Shown: positions 46,065 to 57,990, counted from the stretch's first letter. The stretch is DNA of 64,000 nucleotides from Chinchilla lanigera (GCF_000276665.1 NW_004955435.1:1188373-1252372); one strand, 5' to 3'. Program-made: numbers and translations. The notes: generated by a model from the sequence alone, not told the origin.

Positions 46065-47516
46065 GGCTTTAAAATAAATAAGTACAAATTCTCAGTGAAC
46101 AAAGAATTCTTAAAATACTAGCTCTGATTTTACATTGGGAGTAGAAAATTTGCCACTAGGCATATCATTAATTATTTAAATGACACTAGGCTTATATTTA
46201 TTTGAGCACTTTATTTATTTATTTAAGGTGATTCTTAGTGCTATTGTAATAAAATAATATTTTTAATTTACAAGGCATTAAGTATTTTACTTACATTATC
46301 TACTCTACTAGTTACAATGTACTATAAAACTAAGTAGCCCAATAATTTATATCTCAAATACAACCATTTGAAATTTTAAAAGTTCTGAAAATTTATAAAT
46401 GCACAATGGCTCACCTGCCTAGGAAATATCTTATATATGATCAGAGACAATGAAGACACTAGTTATTCTGAAAAACTATACAAGAGATTTCTTTGCTTTT
46501 CTTTTGATAATTGCTTAATGATTAATATTTAGCTAAGAAATAATTACTAAAATAGTGTGTCTCCTAAGTATTTTTACATTTGACTTATCCTAAGGATAGC
46601 TCTAGACCTTGGGATTCAGAAGCGTGCTTTGGTATTTAAATGGTAAAACAATGCATATTCCTTAAAATTAACTGCATATTCATTTTCTAATGAGCTCATA
46701 GGCTATAGGATCAGATGAAAAGGAAATATGCTAACAACTAGACATCACCTAAATCTACTCATTTGTGGTATTAATTAAATTGTATTTTCAGCTTGACTAC
46801 TTCTAAAGTTATCTTCTTTTTAAAAATATAGATCCATCATACTGCTTAGTTACGACTGTGCAGTTGAGATCTGGCATTTTAGTGCGCTACATTTACCTTC
46901 GTACTTATCTTGAAGGAGAAGGGAAGGTGAGCAAGCATCTGTGTACACGTCTGAGCTTCCAACACAGGCTGAGTCTAGACCATGGCATGACAGCCGCTGT
47001 TGGGCCTGAAAATGGTCTCTGAACCTCAAAGCCATTTGAAATCCTCACACCTATAAAACACTACGAGCAAGAGTACTTATCTCCAGCTTACATTATAAAT
47101 TGATAGAAAACCAAGAATTCTTACAGAAAATCAGAAGAAAGCATTCAAAATAAGCACAAACAACTGAAAACATGTACATCTACACCAGTCTTTGATCCTC
47201 TGACATAATGCAACCTTTAATTCAACTCTTAATGATTTTCAGAGGTTATATGGTAAGTGTTGCCTTCCCAGCTTATGATCTTAGTGGGATAGATGTCTTT
47301 TCCCTTGGGCCAGTGAAGACTATTACTTATAGGGTAGTACAGAACCAAGCATATTTTTGCCCTTAAAATAAGCAAACATACTTATCAAAATTGGTTATCT
47401 GAAGCCTTACTATTGTATTCATATTTTCACCTGCAAGTAGTGAATAACGGACTTCTATTTTAGAAAGACAAAGGGCAATGAAATAAAAGAAATGATTTTA
47501 TTTAAAAACTAACATG
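46065..47516. other. Unique AT-rich sequence
   Basis: About 1.4 kb of AT-rich DNA without a recognised gene or repeat; long TAAT/ATTA-rich runs at 46080-46800. Confidence 0.45.
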
Positions 47517-47517
47517 T

Positions 47518-47628
47518 GGGGCTGGGGATTTAGCTCAGTGGCAAAAGCGCCTGCCTGGCAAGCGCAAGGTCGTGAGTTCGGTTCCCGGTACCGGAGAAAA
47601 ACCAAAAAAAACAAAAACAACAACAAAA
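47518..47628 (+). mobile_element. ID SINE, plus strand
   Basis: GGGGCTGGGGATTTAGCTCA, GCGCCTGCCTGGCAAGCGCA, GTCGTGAGTTCGGTTCCCGG, TACCGGAGAAAAACC and an A-rich tail with C interruptions. It is essentially the consensus of the window's ID copies. Duplication AAAAACTAACA at 47504-47514 and 47629-47639, exact. Confidence 0.95.
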
Positions 47629-47639
47629 AAAAACTAACA

Positions 47640-48655
47640 CTTTTTCACCAACATTTTGTTTCCAAGTATGTGTGGCCATTATAATAGAAGAATCTAAGCC
47701 TGAGTATGCTTTTTGTTGAAAATACCAGAGGGCTGCATTTTCATGTTGGGAGTCGCTTTCTGACTAAGCTTAAGTAGTAGGTGGCTTCCCCAAATCAATA
47801 AGGGAGACAGACAGCTAGTCACAGCAGACTACAGAAGCAGAGAAAGCTGCAAGTCTTTATTTCAATTGGGAAACCTATCTTCACAGTGAAGTAGCTCGCC
47901 TCAGTTTCCAGTGAGCTGCAGACACTCAGAGGTATGATCCTGAGCATCTTGAGTGAGGACTTGTGTATTTTCCACACATCATAGTCTCCTTTAAGGAAGC
48001 TTCTTTAAAATGGTGTTTCATTTTTATGTGTATTAAATTAATAGAAACATTCTTTAATGTGTGCACAGAGGCACAAAAATAGTTCCCTCTGCTTCACTTT
48101 TTCCGCACCCAGGTCTGCCTTCCAGCATCTAGTCAAAGCCTTTCCTGAGACTTGTTCTCCCAGGATGTACATCCCTCAGTCCTTTCTCTACATGAAGTTC
48201 TCACAGTTCCCTCACACTTTCCTCTTCCTCAATCCTGCAAAACACTTAGCATTATTCTTGTTTCTCCACTGATCGTCTCGCAATTTCAAACATTATGCCC
48301 CACTTCTTATTCGATAGCAATAGCTCTAGGTTCTAAATTTTTAAAACAACAGTGTTAATCTTCCCACATTTTCCACTACTTTTCTTTCTTCAACTATTTC
48401 TCACAGCCTGTACTTTCACTTTTAGTCGTTAATAAACTCTTTTCTCATTTGCATGTGGGTGGAGCCTAAGAAGAACCGTTAATCCCCATTTGCAATATTC
48501 CTGCTTATGTAAATATTCATTTCAGAGCTGTAGAGTTGGCAACAACTCCATTTCCTTCTTCCCGCATTTAATGACACAGATCTTGTGTTAATTTTCCTCA
48601 CATGGAATCAAGTTAGAATGGGTTCTCCTTTCCCTTTGTTTCCCAAATGCTTTAC
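47640..48655. other. Unassigned sequence
   Basis: No gene recognised. Open frames at 48057-48358 overlap in two frames without a motif. A weak L2-like resemblance around 48120-48240 was not strong enough to call. Confidence 0.4.
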
Positions 48656-48659
48656 TTAG

Positions 48660-49165
48660 CCTTTCATTTATTCTTTCAATAACTGTTTAGAGAACATCTA
48701 TAATCAGGGCTGGAGGGTCAAAAGTTAAAAAACAAAAGTATCTGCTTTCATGGGGCTTCCATTTTAGCGGGGGTGGGAGCACAATAAACAAATACTCTGG
48801 GAGTATCCGTATGGGAAATGGTAATAAATGCTGTGAAGAAGAAGGAATCTAAGACGAGAGAATGCAAGCACAGCTCTTTAATTGGGTGATTAGGTGTGAC
48901 CTGGGCAACACAGCAACGTTGGAAGTTAGACCTGAGCTGGTGAAGGAAAGTGTTGTTGCACGAGTTTTGGGGAAAGAGCAGAGAAGCAGCAAACCTGAAG
49001 GTCTCCAGGCAGACATTTCTGTCTGCTGAGGGAAAGGCAAGACAGCCAGCTTAAGGATAATAAAATTGGGGTCAGACAGGTAGCAGGAGGCTGGATCACA
49101 CAGGAGCCTTGGACTTTGAATTTTATCCTAAGTGAGATGGGAAGCCACAGGAAGTGCACGGGCTT
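48660..49165 (-). repeat. Long L2 3' relic, minus strand
   Basis: TTCATTTATTCTTTCAATAACTG, TCATGGGGCTTCCATTTTAG, GGGAGCACAATAAACAAATAC, GGTAATAAATGCTGTGAAGAAG and, further on, GGACTTTGAATTTTATCCTAAGTGAGATGGGAAGCC (key words TTTTATCCTAAGTGAGATGG) follow antisense L2 over about 500 bp. This is the longest L2 remnant in the window. Confidence 0.82.
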
Positions 49166-49180
49166 GAAAAACAATACTCC

Positions 49181-49216
49181 ATTGTGTGGCTCTTCCCCAT
49201 TGTGTGGCTCTTCCCC
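49181..49216. repeat. Perfect 18-bp tandem duplication
   Basis: ATTGTGTGGCTCTTCCCC occurs at 49181-49198 and again at 49199-49216 with no difference, implying a recent event. Confidence 0.97.
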
Positions 49217-50040
49217 ACGTCGACTGCTTTGAACTAGGAGAACCAAGGTACCTTTGACAGGTTCTGCCTTTGTGTCTCTGGTTCCTCTTTCTTCCCTGAA
49301 GTGCAAAGAGGAGCTTTCTCTGAGATTCATTTATTTTCCCAAAGATGGATTCTCCAAAAAGACATCTCAGTGCCCCGAGTCTCCTCCCAGGGAATTTCAC
49401 CTGCCTGGAAATTGAGTCATCATCACGGGAAGGAAGATTGGCTCCACTCCCAAGCTGACTTTGTAGCTTGTTGTCTGAGCACACTCATTTGGGCAAAATC
49501 GTTTACTGTAGTTGCCCACACTCCTGCTTCCCTCTCTGCTTTGAAGCATAGGTACAAGCTTCACTGTTTTGGAGGCATTCACTTTTCTTTAGATAACCCC
49601 ACGGCCACACACTCATTTATATACCTTTCACCTGTGAATATGCCAATTATCAGTTTATTTAATAGTCTCAACTATCAAACCTTCAGAGGGCAAAAGATTT
49701 TGAACACAGCATAATTTGCTTTACATTAGGACAATAGCTCGAAGGTTCAAATGTGACGCTGCATTGACTGGGATTGGGATGTTTCTAGCTTTGTGAAGGT
49801 AGGGCCTATGAGGTTTTTCTGATGCCCTGGAAGTGGATGGAAAAAGACAGAACTGTAGAAGTTTATTGTAAAATGTATATAATTTCGGTAGCATATACAG
49901 AGATAGGAAAGATGAAGTAAGGTGTAGATTTTTGTGTTTTGCATTGTTTTGTGGTTCTGGAGTGATGTAGAGACCCGAGCTAGTCAATTTTTAGGCCTTC
50001 TGGGTATTTTCCCTTTTTGGGCTGTTTATCCTTCTGGATA
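49217..50040. other. Unassigned sequence
   Basis: Open frames occur on both strands (49301-49714 plus; 49128-49484 minus), mutually overlapping and without recognised domains. No splice-bounded segment stands out. Confidence 0.4.
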
Positions 50041-50940
50041 TTTGAGGTGAATACTCCTCATTATATTCATTTTTTTTTTCTTATTTTCTATGGGTTAATT
50101 TTATGTGCGTCTGTAATTTTTGTTATGTATATCCTCAAGAACTTCCTAGGATTGTCTGGTGCCAAATTTTCTATGTCCTTGTTTGTTTGAAAGTTTTTTT
50201 CTTCTGACATTTATTTGGTAGCTAGATTTTATATGTGTGATTCTAGGTTGGGGAGATGTGAAGCAAAAGGACTCTCACTTAACTCCACTGTTTTTTTATT
50301 TTCCTTATGTGAACCCTCTTATCAATTTGATATTATTCCTTTGTAGATATCTAATGGTTCTTTCTGGAAGCTTTTATAATCTCCTTTTTCATTACTATCA
50401 GTTTTCACCCAGGTATAAAATTTTACTGTAATGTACCTGAGTGTGGGTCATTCTGCACTGGGCTGGGAGCTCAGTGGAGCCTTTTCTCTGAAGGTGTGGG
50501 TGCTCTGTTCAAGGTAATTCTTTTTCACTTTTCCTTATGTAAATTTCTCCCCATCAGTCATGTCCTTTTTCTTCAATTTAATCAGATAGATAAGATCAAT
50601 CTATGCCTCTTGTCCCCCCCCCCGCAGGTTTTATGCATGTTTTTCTCATGCTCAGAAGCAGTAACATGAACGTAAACCCCAAAACGTTTATTGAATTTTA
50701 TATTTCAGGTCATATTTTTCTATCCTAAGGGATGCCTCATTCTTTGATTATTTTATCACTGATTATTTTTCTACTGTTGATTTTTTCCATTTTAAACCTT
50801 TTTAAAAATTTCTCAAATCTCTGTTCTAATTAAGTTGTTTTGTGAAGACTGTATTTTCTTTTTTCTCTCAGAGCTCACCCCCATTTATCTTGGCCTTTCG
50901 CATTTATGCAGTTGGTTTCCCTAAAATAATGATGCTTGAT
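50040..50940 (-). mobile_element. Old L1 fragment, minus strand
   Basis: CAAGAACTTCCTAGGATTGTC (50129-50149), TGTGTGATTCTAGGTTGGGG and later CTGAGTGTGGGTCATTCTGC (50437-50456) are in the order of the antisense 5' side of old L1M elements. No coding capacity; ends approximate. A 10-C run lies at 50614-50623. Confidence 0.5.
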
Positions 50941-52585
50941 TTCATATTGCACAAGGTTTAAGAACTTTGATCAAGAGTACTGTGTAAATAGGCTGAATCT
51001 GGTGAATGGCCCGCAGATGGAGTAGGCACTCCAAGTTCCATGACTTTTCTCTAGGGTTGCAATATTCACCTTAGATGTAGTAGTTCCCAAAGAGCTCACC
51101 TAATTGCTTCTGAGAAGAAACCTCCAGTCATCTTCTTAGGCAAAACATCTGACCACCAGTGACTGCGTATGGGGACCCTTCGCTGGTGACAGAGTTCAAA
51201 TCTTCAGTAAACAAATGTTCAGCTTACATCACTGCTTTCTGGAGTGAATCCATGTCCCCGAAACAAAAGCTTTCCAAAGTGCCTGCTAATCTTAATCTTG
51301 GTGTTTCTCCCAACATGTTCTGCTTAAATAGAAGGCACAGTGGATTACACAGCTATTAAAGGCATATGGGTGGAGGAGGAAGGCAGTCATTTAGGGTACT
51401 CTTCTTGAATCCATGCAAGCATTTCCACAGAAAGACTAATCTGCCCACTAATCCCAGCCAACCACCTACTGTAAAGTGATGAAAATAAAATGACAGGTAT
51501 TTAATGCCCTGAAATGGCTTAACCCCCAGTGTCTTGTTGGATAATGCTCTGTGCAAAGTAATTCTAATTGTGCCTGTTGTTATTAGGCTGTTAATATTAC
51601 TAAATTTAATACCAATACCCACTGAGAGGCAATGGTTATTTTTCATGGAAACTCCGTGGTTCCAGTTTGTACCAATTGGATATTAAATAACTCTCAAAAA
51701 TAACTCACAAAAAAGGGCAGGAAGAACTAATTTATGTGTCATAAATTGGATAATATGTTACCATAAAAGCTAAAAGCAACTGAATATGTTTAATGTTCAT
51801 GGAAGGAAAATGTCTTTGAATTCAACTAGTTTGACTAAATTCTGTTTAAAAAAAAATAGGTGGAGGTAGAGGGATGGTACTAAAATTAAACAAATTTCTA
51901 GTTGTGTGTCTCCAAAGAAAAATGTTTGACTAAAATATCTCTCTTGAAGCCATTGTTTGTGTATCTAAAAATAATATTACCTGTAAGGAGGCTTCCATAT
52001 ATACTTGTTCTGTAGGAAACCCTGGGGGCGAAAAGGAGACTTTTACTAAAGGAAAAGGTAGCCTGAGAGTTGCCTCAAGGCAAAAGCCATTATACACTTC
52101 TCTTCCGTGCCTCAGACAAGCGAAAGCAGTTTCACACGGATGCACATCAGCCCGCAACTTGGCTCTCATTAGCCCTAAGTCTGTGGAAATCTTCAGAAGC
52201 TTGGATCACCCCACCAAGCTCATTAAGGGTTTAAAATTAGGAATTCTTTTCACGAGGAGCAACAGGAGTTCTGTCTGCAGCACAGATATGGAGCCCGGAG
52301 TCTTTGTTAGGTTAACAAAGTGCATTGAAAGTGCCCACTAGGCCTGGTTGGCTGTCCTTGATAGCCCAGATTTTACACTGGGCTCTAAAAAGGAGCTCTG
52401 GCTGCTTTTCCCAAGTCCATTTACATTCTAGAGGCTGGATGTCTGATCCTTTTAAGATATACTTTTAATCCTAAATCTGTTTGTTGACTTCCTATTTTTG
52501 AAAGTGTTTGGGGTGGAGAGCACATTCAGTTATAAGGACTGAGTATGCTAAGTAGTGAAAAAGATATTCTTTCAAGAGATAAGGA
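50941..52585. other. Unique sequence with a candidate conserved element
   Basis: No gene recognised. 51440-51680 is compact, repeat-free and AT-rich with motifs such as CAAAGTAATTCTAATTGTGCC and GGCTGTTAATATTAC, and may be a conserved non-coding element. The rest is unassigned. Confidence 0.35.
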
Positions 52586-52587
52586 TG

Positions 52588-52680
52588 GGGGCTGGGGATT
52601 TAGCTCAGAGGCACAGCGCCTGCCTGCCAAGCATGAGGTCGTGAGTTCAATTCCCGGTACTGGAAAAAAAAAAAAAAAGA
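52588..52680 (+). mobile_element. ID SINE, plus strand, 14-bp perfect duplication
   Basis: GGGGGCTGGGGATTTAGCTC, GCGCCTGCCTGCCAAGCATG, GTCGTGAGTTCAATTCCCGG and TACTGG followed by an A-tail. Duplication AAGAGATAAGGATG at 52574-52587 and 52681-52694, exact. The tail follows TACTGG directly without the GAGAAAAACC segment of other copies, a subfamily difference. Confidence 0.95.
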
Positions 52681-52699
52681 AAGAGATAAGGATGCAGGG

Positions 52700-53750
52700 A
52701 TGCTCTTCAATTCAATTTCACTTTATAACAATGCTTAGACTTTTCAAATCCTCTGAGTCTAGAAGGTAAAATAACCTGGACTCTCTTGAATGTAATTAAA
52801 GCCACAAAATGCACAAAGTCTTATTTACGTGAAATTAAAGCACATATCTATGGTGTTGAGGCTTAATAAAGTGATTCCATTTAATGCATTCCATATGACT
52901 TGTGAGACTCTGAGAAGCAGAGCGGGCAGCGGGGGAGATCGGTTGCATTCATTCGCAATAAAAAGATACGCTAAAGAAAACATCTAACTGGTAGCCTCAG
53001 CTCCGGGCCGTGGGTCAGCCAGCGTCTGCAACCTGGTAACCCTGCGACTTGGTTTCCTCTATTTCCTATATTATCAGGACAGTGCAAAAAAGCCGCTGTT
53101 CTCATTATAAAACAATGCTGTAGTAAACAAAATGTCAGTCTGTGGCCCGTTACCTCATAGGATACAGGTGTAAATCTTAAAGAGGGCATAAAGTTCAACT
53201 TGCCTTCAGCGTGGAAAAAAAGCAATTACTTAGCTGTTAGGACAAATCCTAATATCATTGTTAGATAACTCTAATAGTCACCTGATATCTGGCAATTGTT
53301 ATAAATGAATTTAAGATACATTTTTAAATCTCAAATTCAAATCATATGGAAATAACATAAGTTATCATAAAGGCATTTTGAGATAATTCTAAATGTCAAT
53401 TTAGCATATTTCCATATATTGGTTTTCTAAAGTGAATGAATAGCTTCTCTTAGGAGGTAAATGTCATTTGGTCAAATGAAAAGGACAATCATATTTAAAG
53501 GTCAGTTAATATACTGAAGTAGTTGTAGTTACTAGTGTTAAAATCTCACTATATTATCTTTAAACAAGAGAACCCTGCTATTTTGACTAAAATTATGCAC
53601 AATAGCTTGGCTGTTTATCTTCTTTGCTACCATTTTTATTAGCACATTGATTTTCTGGTATTATTGTCCAGCAAATCCCACTAGATTATTGATTATTGTT
53701 TTGTACAGTAAATCCTAATGCCACATAGATTTCAGTGGCAGTCTTCATTT
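52700..53750. other. Unique AT-rich sequence; possible conserved block
   Basis: No gene recognised. 52730-53230 is repeat-free with preserved CpGs and TTTAATGCATT/GTAATTAAAGC motifs and could be regulatory; the rest is AT-rich and unassigned. Confidence 0.35.
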
Positions 53751-53752
53751 TT

Positions 53753-53794
53753 TCCCTCTCTTCCTTCCTTCCTTCCTTCTTTCCCTCCTTTCTT
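53753..53794. repeat. (TTCC)n-rich simple repeat
   Basis: A pyrimidine tract with four to five TTCC units and flanking variants. A separate A-run occupies 53874-53890. Confidence 0.9.
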
Positions 53795-54073
53795 ATTCTT
53801 TGTGATTTGAAAGAACTAATTTTTGTCTTTATAGAAAAGCAAATGCTCTGGTAGAATCAGAGAACTAAGTCTTAAAAAAAAAAAAAAAAAGAGAATAATC
53901 TGAACACTCAGCTGTATGCAGCCATTCCTAGGACTGGCTTCACAATCTTGCATTATGAGAATGCCATAGTAACCACTGAAACTACCTGAGGTTTTTTTGC
54001 TTACAAAATAGGATACCATTGCAGAAAAAAGCTTTTGGCATTTTTCCCTACTTTACTCTCAATGTACACGCAC

Positions 54074-54463
54074 TCTGTTATGGTTTATATCTAGATGCCC
54101 CCTCTGAGTCACACATGCTCCTGCGTGGGGCTGTGGGGAGGTGACTGGGTCATGGTGGCGTGGTGACAGTGGATTAGTTCACTGGTGAGTGATAGCTACA
54201 CGTGATGTGGGCAGTGAAGCCTGATTGGAGGAGGTGGGTCCCTGGGGGCGTGGCCTGGAGGGTCCATCTCTTTCCTGCATCCCTTGATTTTCTCTGCTTT
54301 CTGCATGCCATGCCTTGAGCAATTGTCCTCTGCCATGCAGCTCTGCCTTGGAGCCAGCTGACTGTGGACTGAAACCTCTGTAAGCTGTGAGCCGTAATAC
54401 ACCTTTCCTCCTTTAAGCTGTGGGTGTCAGACATTGTGTCTTAGCAACAAGAAAGTAGCTAAG

Positions 54464-54464
<1 letters not shown>
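54074..54464 (+). mobile_element. MST-like MaLR LTR
   Basis: TGTTATGGTTTATATCTAGATG, GGGGAGGTGACTGGGTCATG, GGAGGAGGTGGGTCCCTGGG, TTGATTTTCTCTGCTTTCTGC, TGTGGACTGAAACCTCTGTAA and CTTTCCTCCTTTAAGCTGTG give a nearly full-length copy of the family seen repeatedly in this window. It runs into the CA microsatellite. Confidence 0.75.

Positions 54465-54501
<37 letters not shown>
54465..54501. repeat. (CA)n microsatellite
   Basis: About 18 CA units at the 3' end of the LTR. Confidence 0.97.
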
Positions 54502-54503
<2 letters not shown>

Positions 54504-54864
54504 CTTGACTTGCTGTTACTTCAGACTGGTGGCTACAAAACAATTTTATTAGGATACAGAACTGGTTTTTATCAAAAGATATTTTTAATATTTTATTTTT
54601 GAACTGGAAATGTTATTATTTAGTAATTATTTCTACCACTAAAACCATGAAGATAGAGACGATACTAAGAACTTATTTAAGCATCTCTGTCCAGACAACC
54701 CTTTCCCCCGGTACCAACAACAGTAAACAGGCTCATACAATGAATAATTTTAGCAACAGGGGTTATCTGATCATGAGATTGCTTTTAGCCAAACTTTCCT
54801 TCTTTTTCAATACTTGTCCTCATGCTACATTGCCTTAAAAGCGGCTCCAGCCATTCACAGATGG
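54502..54864. other. Unassigned sequence
   Basis: AT-rich spacer between two MST-like LTRs. No gag/pol-like open frame is present, so it is not an internal retroviral region. Confidence 0.5.
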
Positions 54865-55200
54865 TGCTATGGTTTAGACCGACAGTCTCCCGCAAACCTA
54901 GCACACTGAGCCTTTTGGAGGGTGACTGGACACAGGGTGCTACAGCTGACTTGCAGTTAGGAGGTGGGTCCTGTCAGAGGAGCTGGGCCACAGGGGTGTG
55001 CACAGAGGGTGTGTTTCCCTTCCGAATTCTTCCCTTCTCTTTCCTAACCTCCACGGCATAAGTAGCTGTCCTCTGCCAGGCGCTCCCATCAAGTTCTTCC
55101 AGCCTGAAGCCAGCTGTGGACTGCAGCCTCTGAACACTGTGAGCCGGGATACACCTGTCCTCCTCACAACTGTGAGTATCGGGCGTGATAAGTCACAAGG
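54865..55200 (+). mobile_element. MST-like MaLR LTR (second of two nearby copies)
   Basis: TGCTATGGTTTAGACCGACAG, GGAGGGTGACTGGACACAGG, TTAGGAGGTGGGTCCTGTCA, GCCAGCTGTGGACTGCAGCC, TCTGAACACTGTGAGCCGGG and CTGTCCTCCTCACAACTGTG match the family in order. It is noticeably diverged from the copy 400 bp upstream, so the pair are not the two LTRs of one provirus. Confidence 0.7.
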
Positions 55201-55202
55201 CA

Positions 55203-55600
55203 CCCCCCCCCCCCCCAGGGGAGATTTAAGCTCTTTTATTAAGGAGTTAATAAAAACTGCTTCCTCTTCACCTGTTCCCCTCCAGTTCCCCTCAACAAAA
55301 GCCAACCTCGCCCTCGTCCACCTTGGCAGAACCAGACATTCAACTCTGACAAGTGACACCCCCACTCGGGCTGTTCTGGCCCAGGGACACCCCTTCCTGG
55401 AAAATGTCCTGGCCCACAGACAACCTCCCCCCAAAAAGAACAGCTTAAAAATCCCATGCTTTGCTCAGCTCAGGGCTGTCCTAGTCTGCTGGGCAGCCCA
55501 CCATGCGGCCCCCCGCCCCAATAAAGACACCTCTCGTGTCGGAAGACCTGGTCTGGTTCTGTGTGGGTCTCAGCCCTGTCATGTCAAGGTGTTTAGTCCA
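55203..55600 (+). mobile_element. Possible ERV solo LTR, GC-rich
   Basis: After a 14-C run (55203-55216), the segment carries CAGCTTAAAAATCCCATGC, a C-rich stretch, the polyadenylation signal CCCCAATAAAGACACCTCTC near 55516-55535 and GACCTGGTCTGGTTCTGTGT followed by CTCAGCCCTGTCA, which resembles the R/U5 end of a gammaretrovirus-like LTR. I cannot set the 5' TG end or a duplication. The 234-residue plus-strand open frame (54998-55702) crossing MST and this segment has no protein homology I recognise. Confidence 0.45.
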
Positions 55601-55839
55601 AGCAGTGGAGAACATGATGAAGACCGGAGAGCGCAGTGGTCAGCAGGCAGGGACAGCTGGCGGCCGCAGTACGTTTTCACGGTTCATCAGAAGTCAGCAT
55701 AAACACTAAAATGTCCCTATGATATTCTCTTCTATTCCTGCTCTTTCTGATTTGACACCTAAGTCCTGGACTATGTCATAATATTTACAGCCTTCGAATT
55801 GGACCCAATTGAAACTTTAGCATTGTTTCTTAAATTGGT

Positions 55840-56400
55840 AAAAGTAGGAGTTGGTGAAAGGCTTTGTTTTGTTTCACAGGTAGGTGTGATTTTAGACCTA
55901 CCTGTCTAAATTTTACATCTCATTGGCTGATTTCTTTCCCTGTAGCCCAGAAAAAACTGGGATTCTTTCTGGCCAATACATTACAGCACAGGTGAAGAGA
56001 TTTTCAGATAGTTAAGGTCCCCAATGAGTTGATTTTCTGGTATCAAAAGAGAAAGTATGCTATGTGGCCCTGCTTTAGGTGAAAGTTCCAAAGGAGGGAC
56101 TGGTCAGCTCTGGACTTCAGAGACTGTACCGTTGGCCTTGGAGAGGCAAGCTGCCCTGAGGTGTGCAGTTGTGAGGAAACAAGTTCAGTGGCAACAGCTT
56201 GAATTTGAAGCGGCTGGAGTCTCGGGTGAGGACATATACCTGCCTGACACCTGGGCTGCAGGCTACTAAGACCCTGAAGCAACTCAATCATGTCTGGATG
56301 TGTGACTTGCAGACACTGTAAGAGAACACATCTCTTCTTTTGCGCCACTGAATTAGTGGCAATTTCTTACTCAGGAACAGAAAACTACTCCAATAGAACA
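55840..56400 (+). mobile_element. MLT1-like MaLR LTR
   Basis: The 3' end is characteristic: TTGCAGACACTGTAAGAGAAC (56308-56328), CTTTTGCGCCACTGAATTAG, TGGCAATTTCTTACTCAGGAAC and AGAAAACTACTCCAATAG, matching the GCCACTGAATTTGTGGTAATTTGTTACAGCAG end of MLT1 LTRs. Upstream, GTTAAGGTCCCCAATGAGTTG fits the middle. The 5' end is uncertain. Confidence 0.6.
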
Positions 56401-57990
56401 TTTTCACCTGAGTCGTATATGGGAAAGTAATTAATATTGTACTGATAAATGAGCTTGGGAATTCTTGAGAGTTCTATGAGGTCTTCCTGGTACAACTGCC
56501 CATTGATTACAGAGCAGCCCCCAGTCAACAGCGAGGAGATCTGAATAGTGTTCTTGGATTGGTTACTTGCAAACTCCCCACGGAGTTTATGATTTGGTGT
56601 ATTTGTGGTTTTCACAAAATTGTGGGGGTTTCTGTTACAGCAACTATTACATTTAAAAAAAAAATCTGCAAAAGGCTGAGGCCAGGAACTCTGAACCATG
56701 ACTTTGCAGGGGTATACTGTAATTATTCTCATTTGAAAGGTAATTAGATAGTAGCCATTAGAAATTATTAATGGCAGTAGTGATTATATATATAGGATAT
56801 ATATATCCTATACATATCATATATATCATATATATATCATACACTGAAAAAGAAAACTAAACCACTTTTAGTTGAAAAACTTAAATGTCACCATGATAAC
56901 GGAATAATTAACTTAGAAAAGCTAAACATCTCTTTATCACTAGTTTACCCACCCTTGTTATTTTAGCACCTGGCTCTTCCCTGTTGTGTACATAGCAAGC
57001 CATGTCTCAAAATACACATTTAATGTAGCAGAGCTCTTCTGTCCTTACCTAATCCCATAGTACCCTGGGTCAGAGGGCACAGCTGCCTGGGAGCTCCTCG
57101 TGCAAAGTGGTGTCACTGCAGAGTAGTAGATGGCCAGTCAGTACTGACAATCAGCATTGAAAGAATGTAAATATTGAAGCTTTGGAGATAATAGTTAATC
57201 AATGGCAAGAACCTAAACTTGGGTTTTCTGCTTGTGATTTGCATGATGCATATTTTTATTCAGATGAACTAAATCAGATATCAAATTGTGGAACATCACT
57301 AATGCATGCAGGTATTGGGTAATGTAAATACCTTTGTCTGGTTCAATGGAAAAGGGAGGATTTTCAGTCAGATGAATGAGCATTTGTTTATGGGTAGCTC
57401 ATCAAACTGGTAAACCACTTATTTAGCAGAATATAATGCCATTATTTGTAGTGTCAGCAAAACTGGGTATGAGGCAAGTGAATGAGGCTAATCAGGCATT
57501 CTCCTCAGTACAAAACCTAGGGGAGGGTCCTAGCAACAATCACAATAAGTATACTTCAATGAATATTTTTAAATATCAACTAAGGTACCACATTTTTAAA
57601 AAGGAAGCATCCACAAGAGTGCCATGCTGGTCCACATTGGAGCCAAAGGCGAAAAAGAAAAATCAGTTTCACTCATTCTGTTTTTAAATTGCTTGAGTTT
57701 AGTCAGCATGGATTCTCCCATCATTTCTGAATTTTTTAGATACTGACTTTAGATGGTGCTTATCTTGATTACTGTATACTTCAATTTTGTGCCTAAAGCA
57801 AGAGCCTCAGCCAGGTTCTGGCCATATGTGAGAGCTATTATTTTTTCAGTGTTTTGGCTAACTTAGAAGCAATAGTTCTCACTCTTCTTAGTTTCTCAAA
57901 GTTTGGGGTCAAAATTCTGTATCATATATTTATGACCAACAGGCTTTCAAAAGGATGCCAAGAATTTTCATTGATGGAAAAAATAGCTTT
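56401..57990. other. Unassigned sequence
   Basis: No gene recognised. An AT-rich repeat with a 22-bp palindrome (56791-56812) lies within it. Other open frames (56559-56747, 57436-57687) have no motif. Confidence 0.4.
56778..56850. repeat. AT-rich low-complexity with 22-bp perfect palindrome
   Basis: TATAGGATATATATATCCTATA (56791-56812) equals its own reverse complement and is followed by several ATATATCAT units. Confidence 0.9.

Noticed and set aside
49128..49714. Overlapping open frames of 118-137 residues on both strands
   Set aside because: They contradict each other, partly overlap an L2 relic and a tandem duplication, and have no motif.
49865..49920. Possible U6 snRNA pseudogene (TTCGGTAGCATATACAGAG)
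   Set aside because: Only a short resemblance; the next bases do not follow U6 and no T-terminator or A-tail is present.
54998..55702. 234-residue plus-strand open frame
   Set aside because: It crosses an LTR end, a C-run and a second LTR-like segment. Composition follows GC content and there is no recognisable domain.
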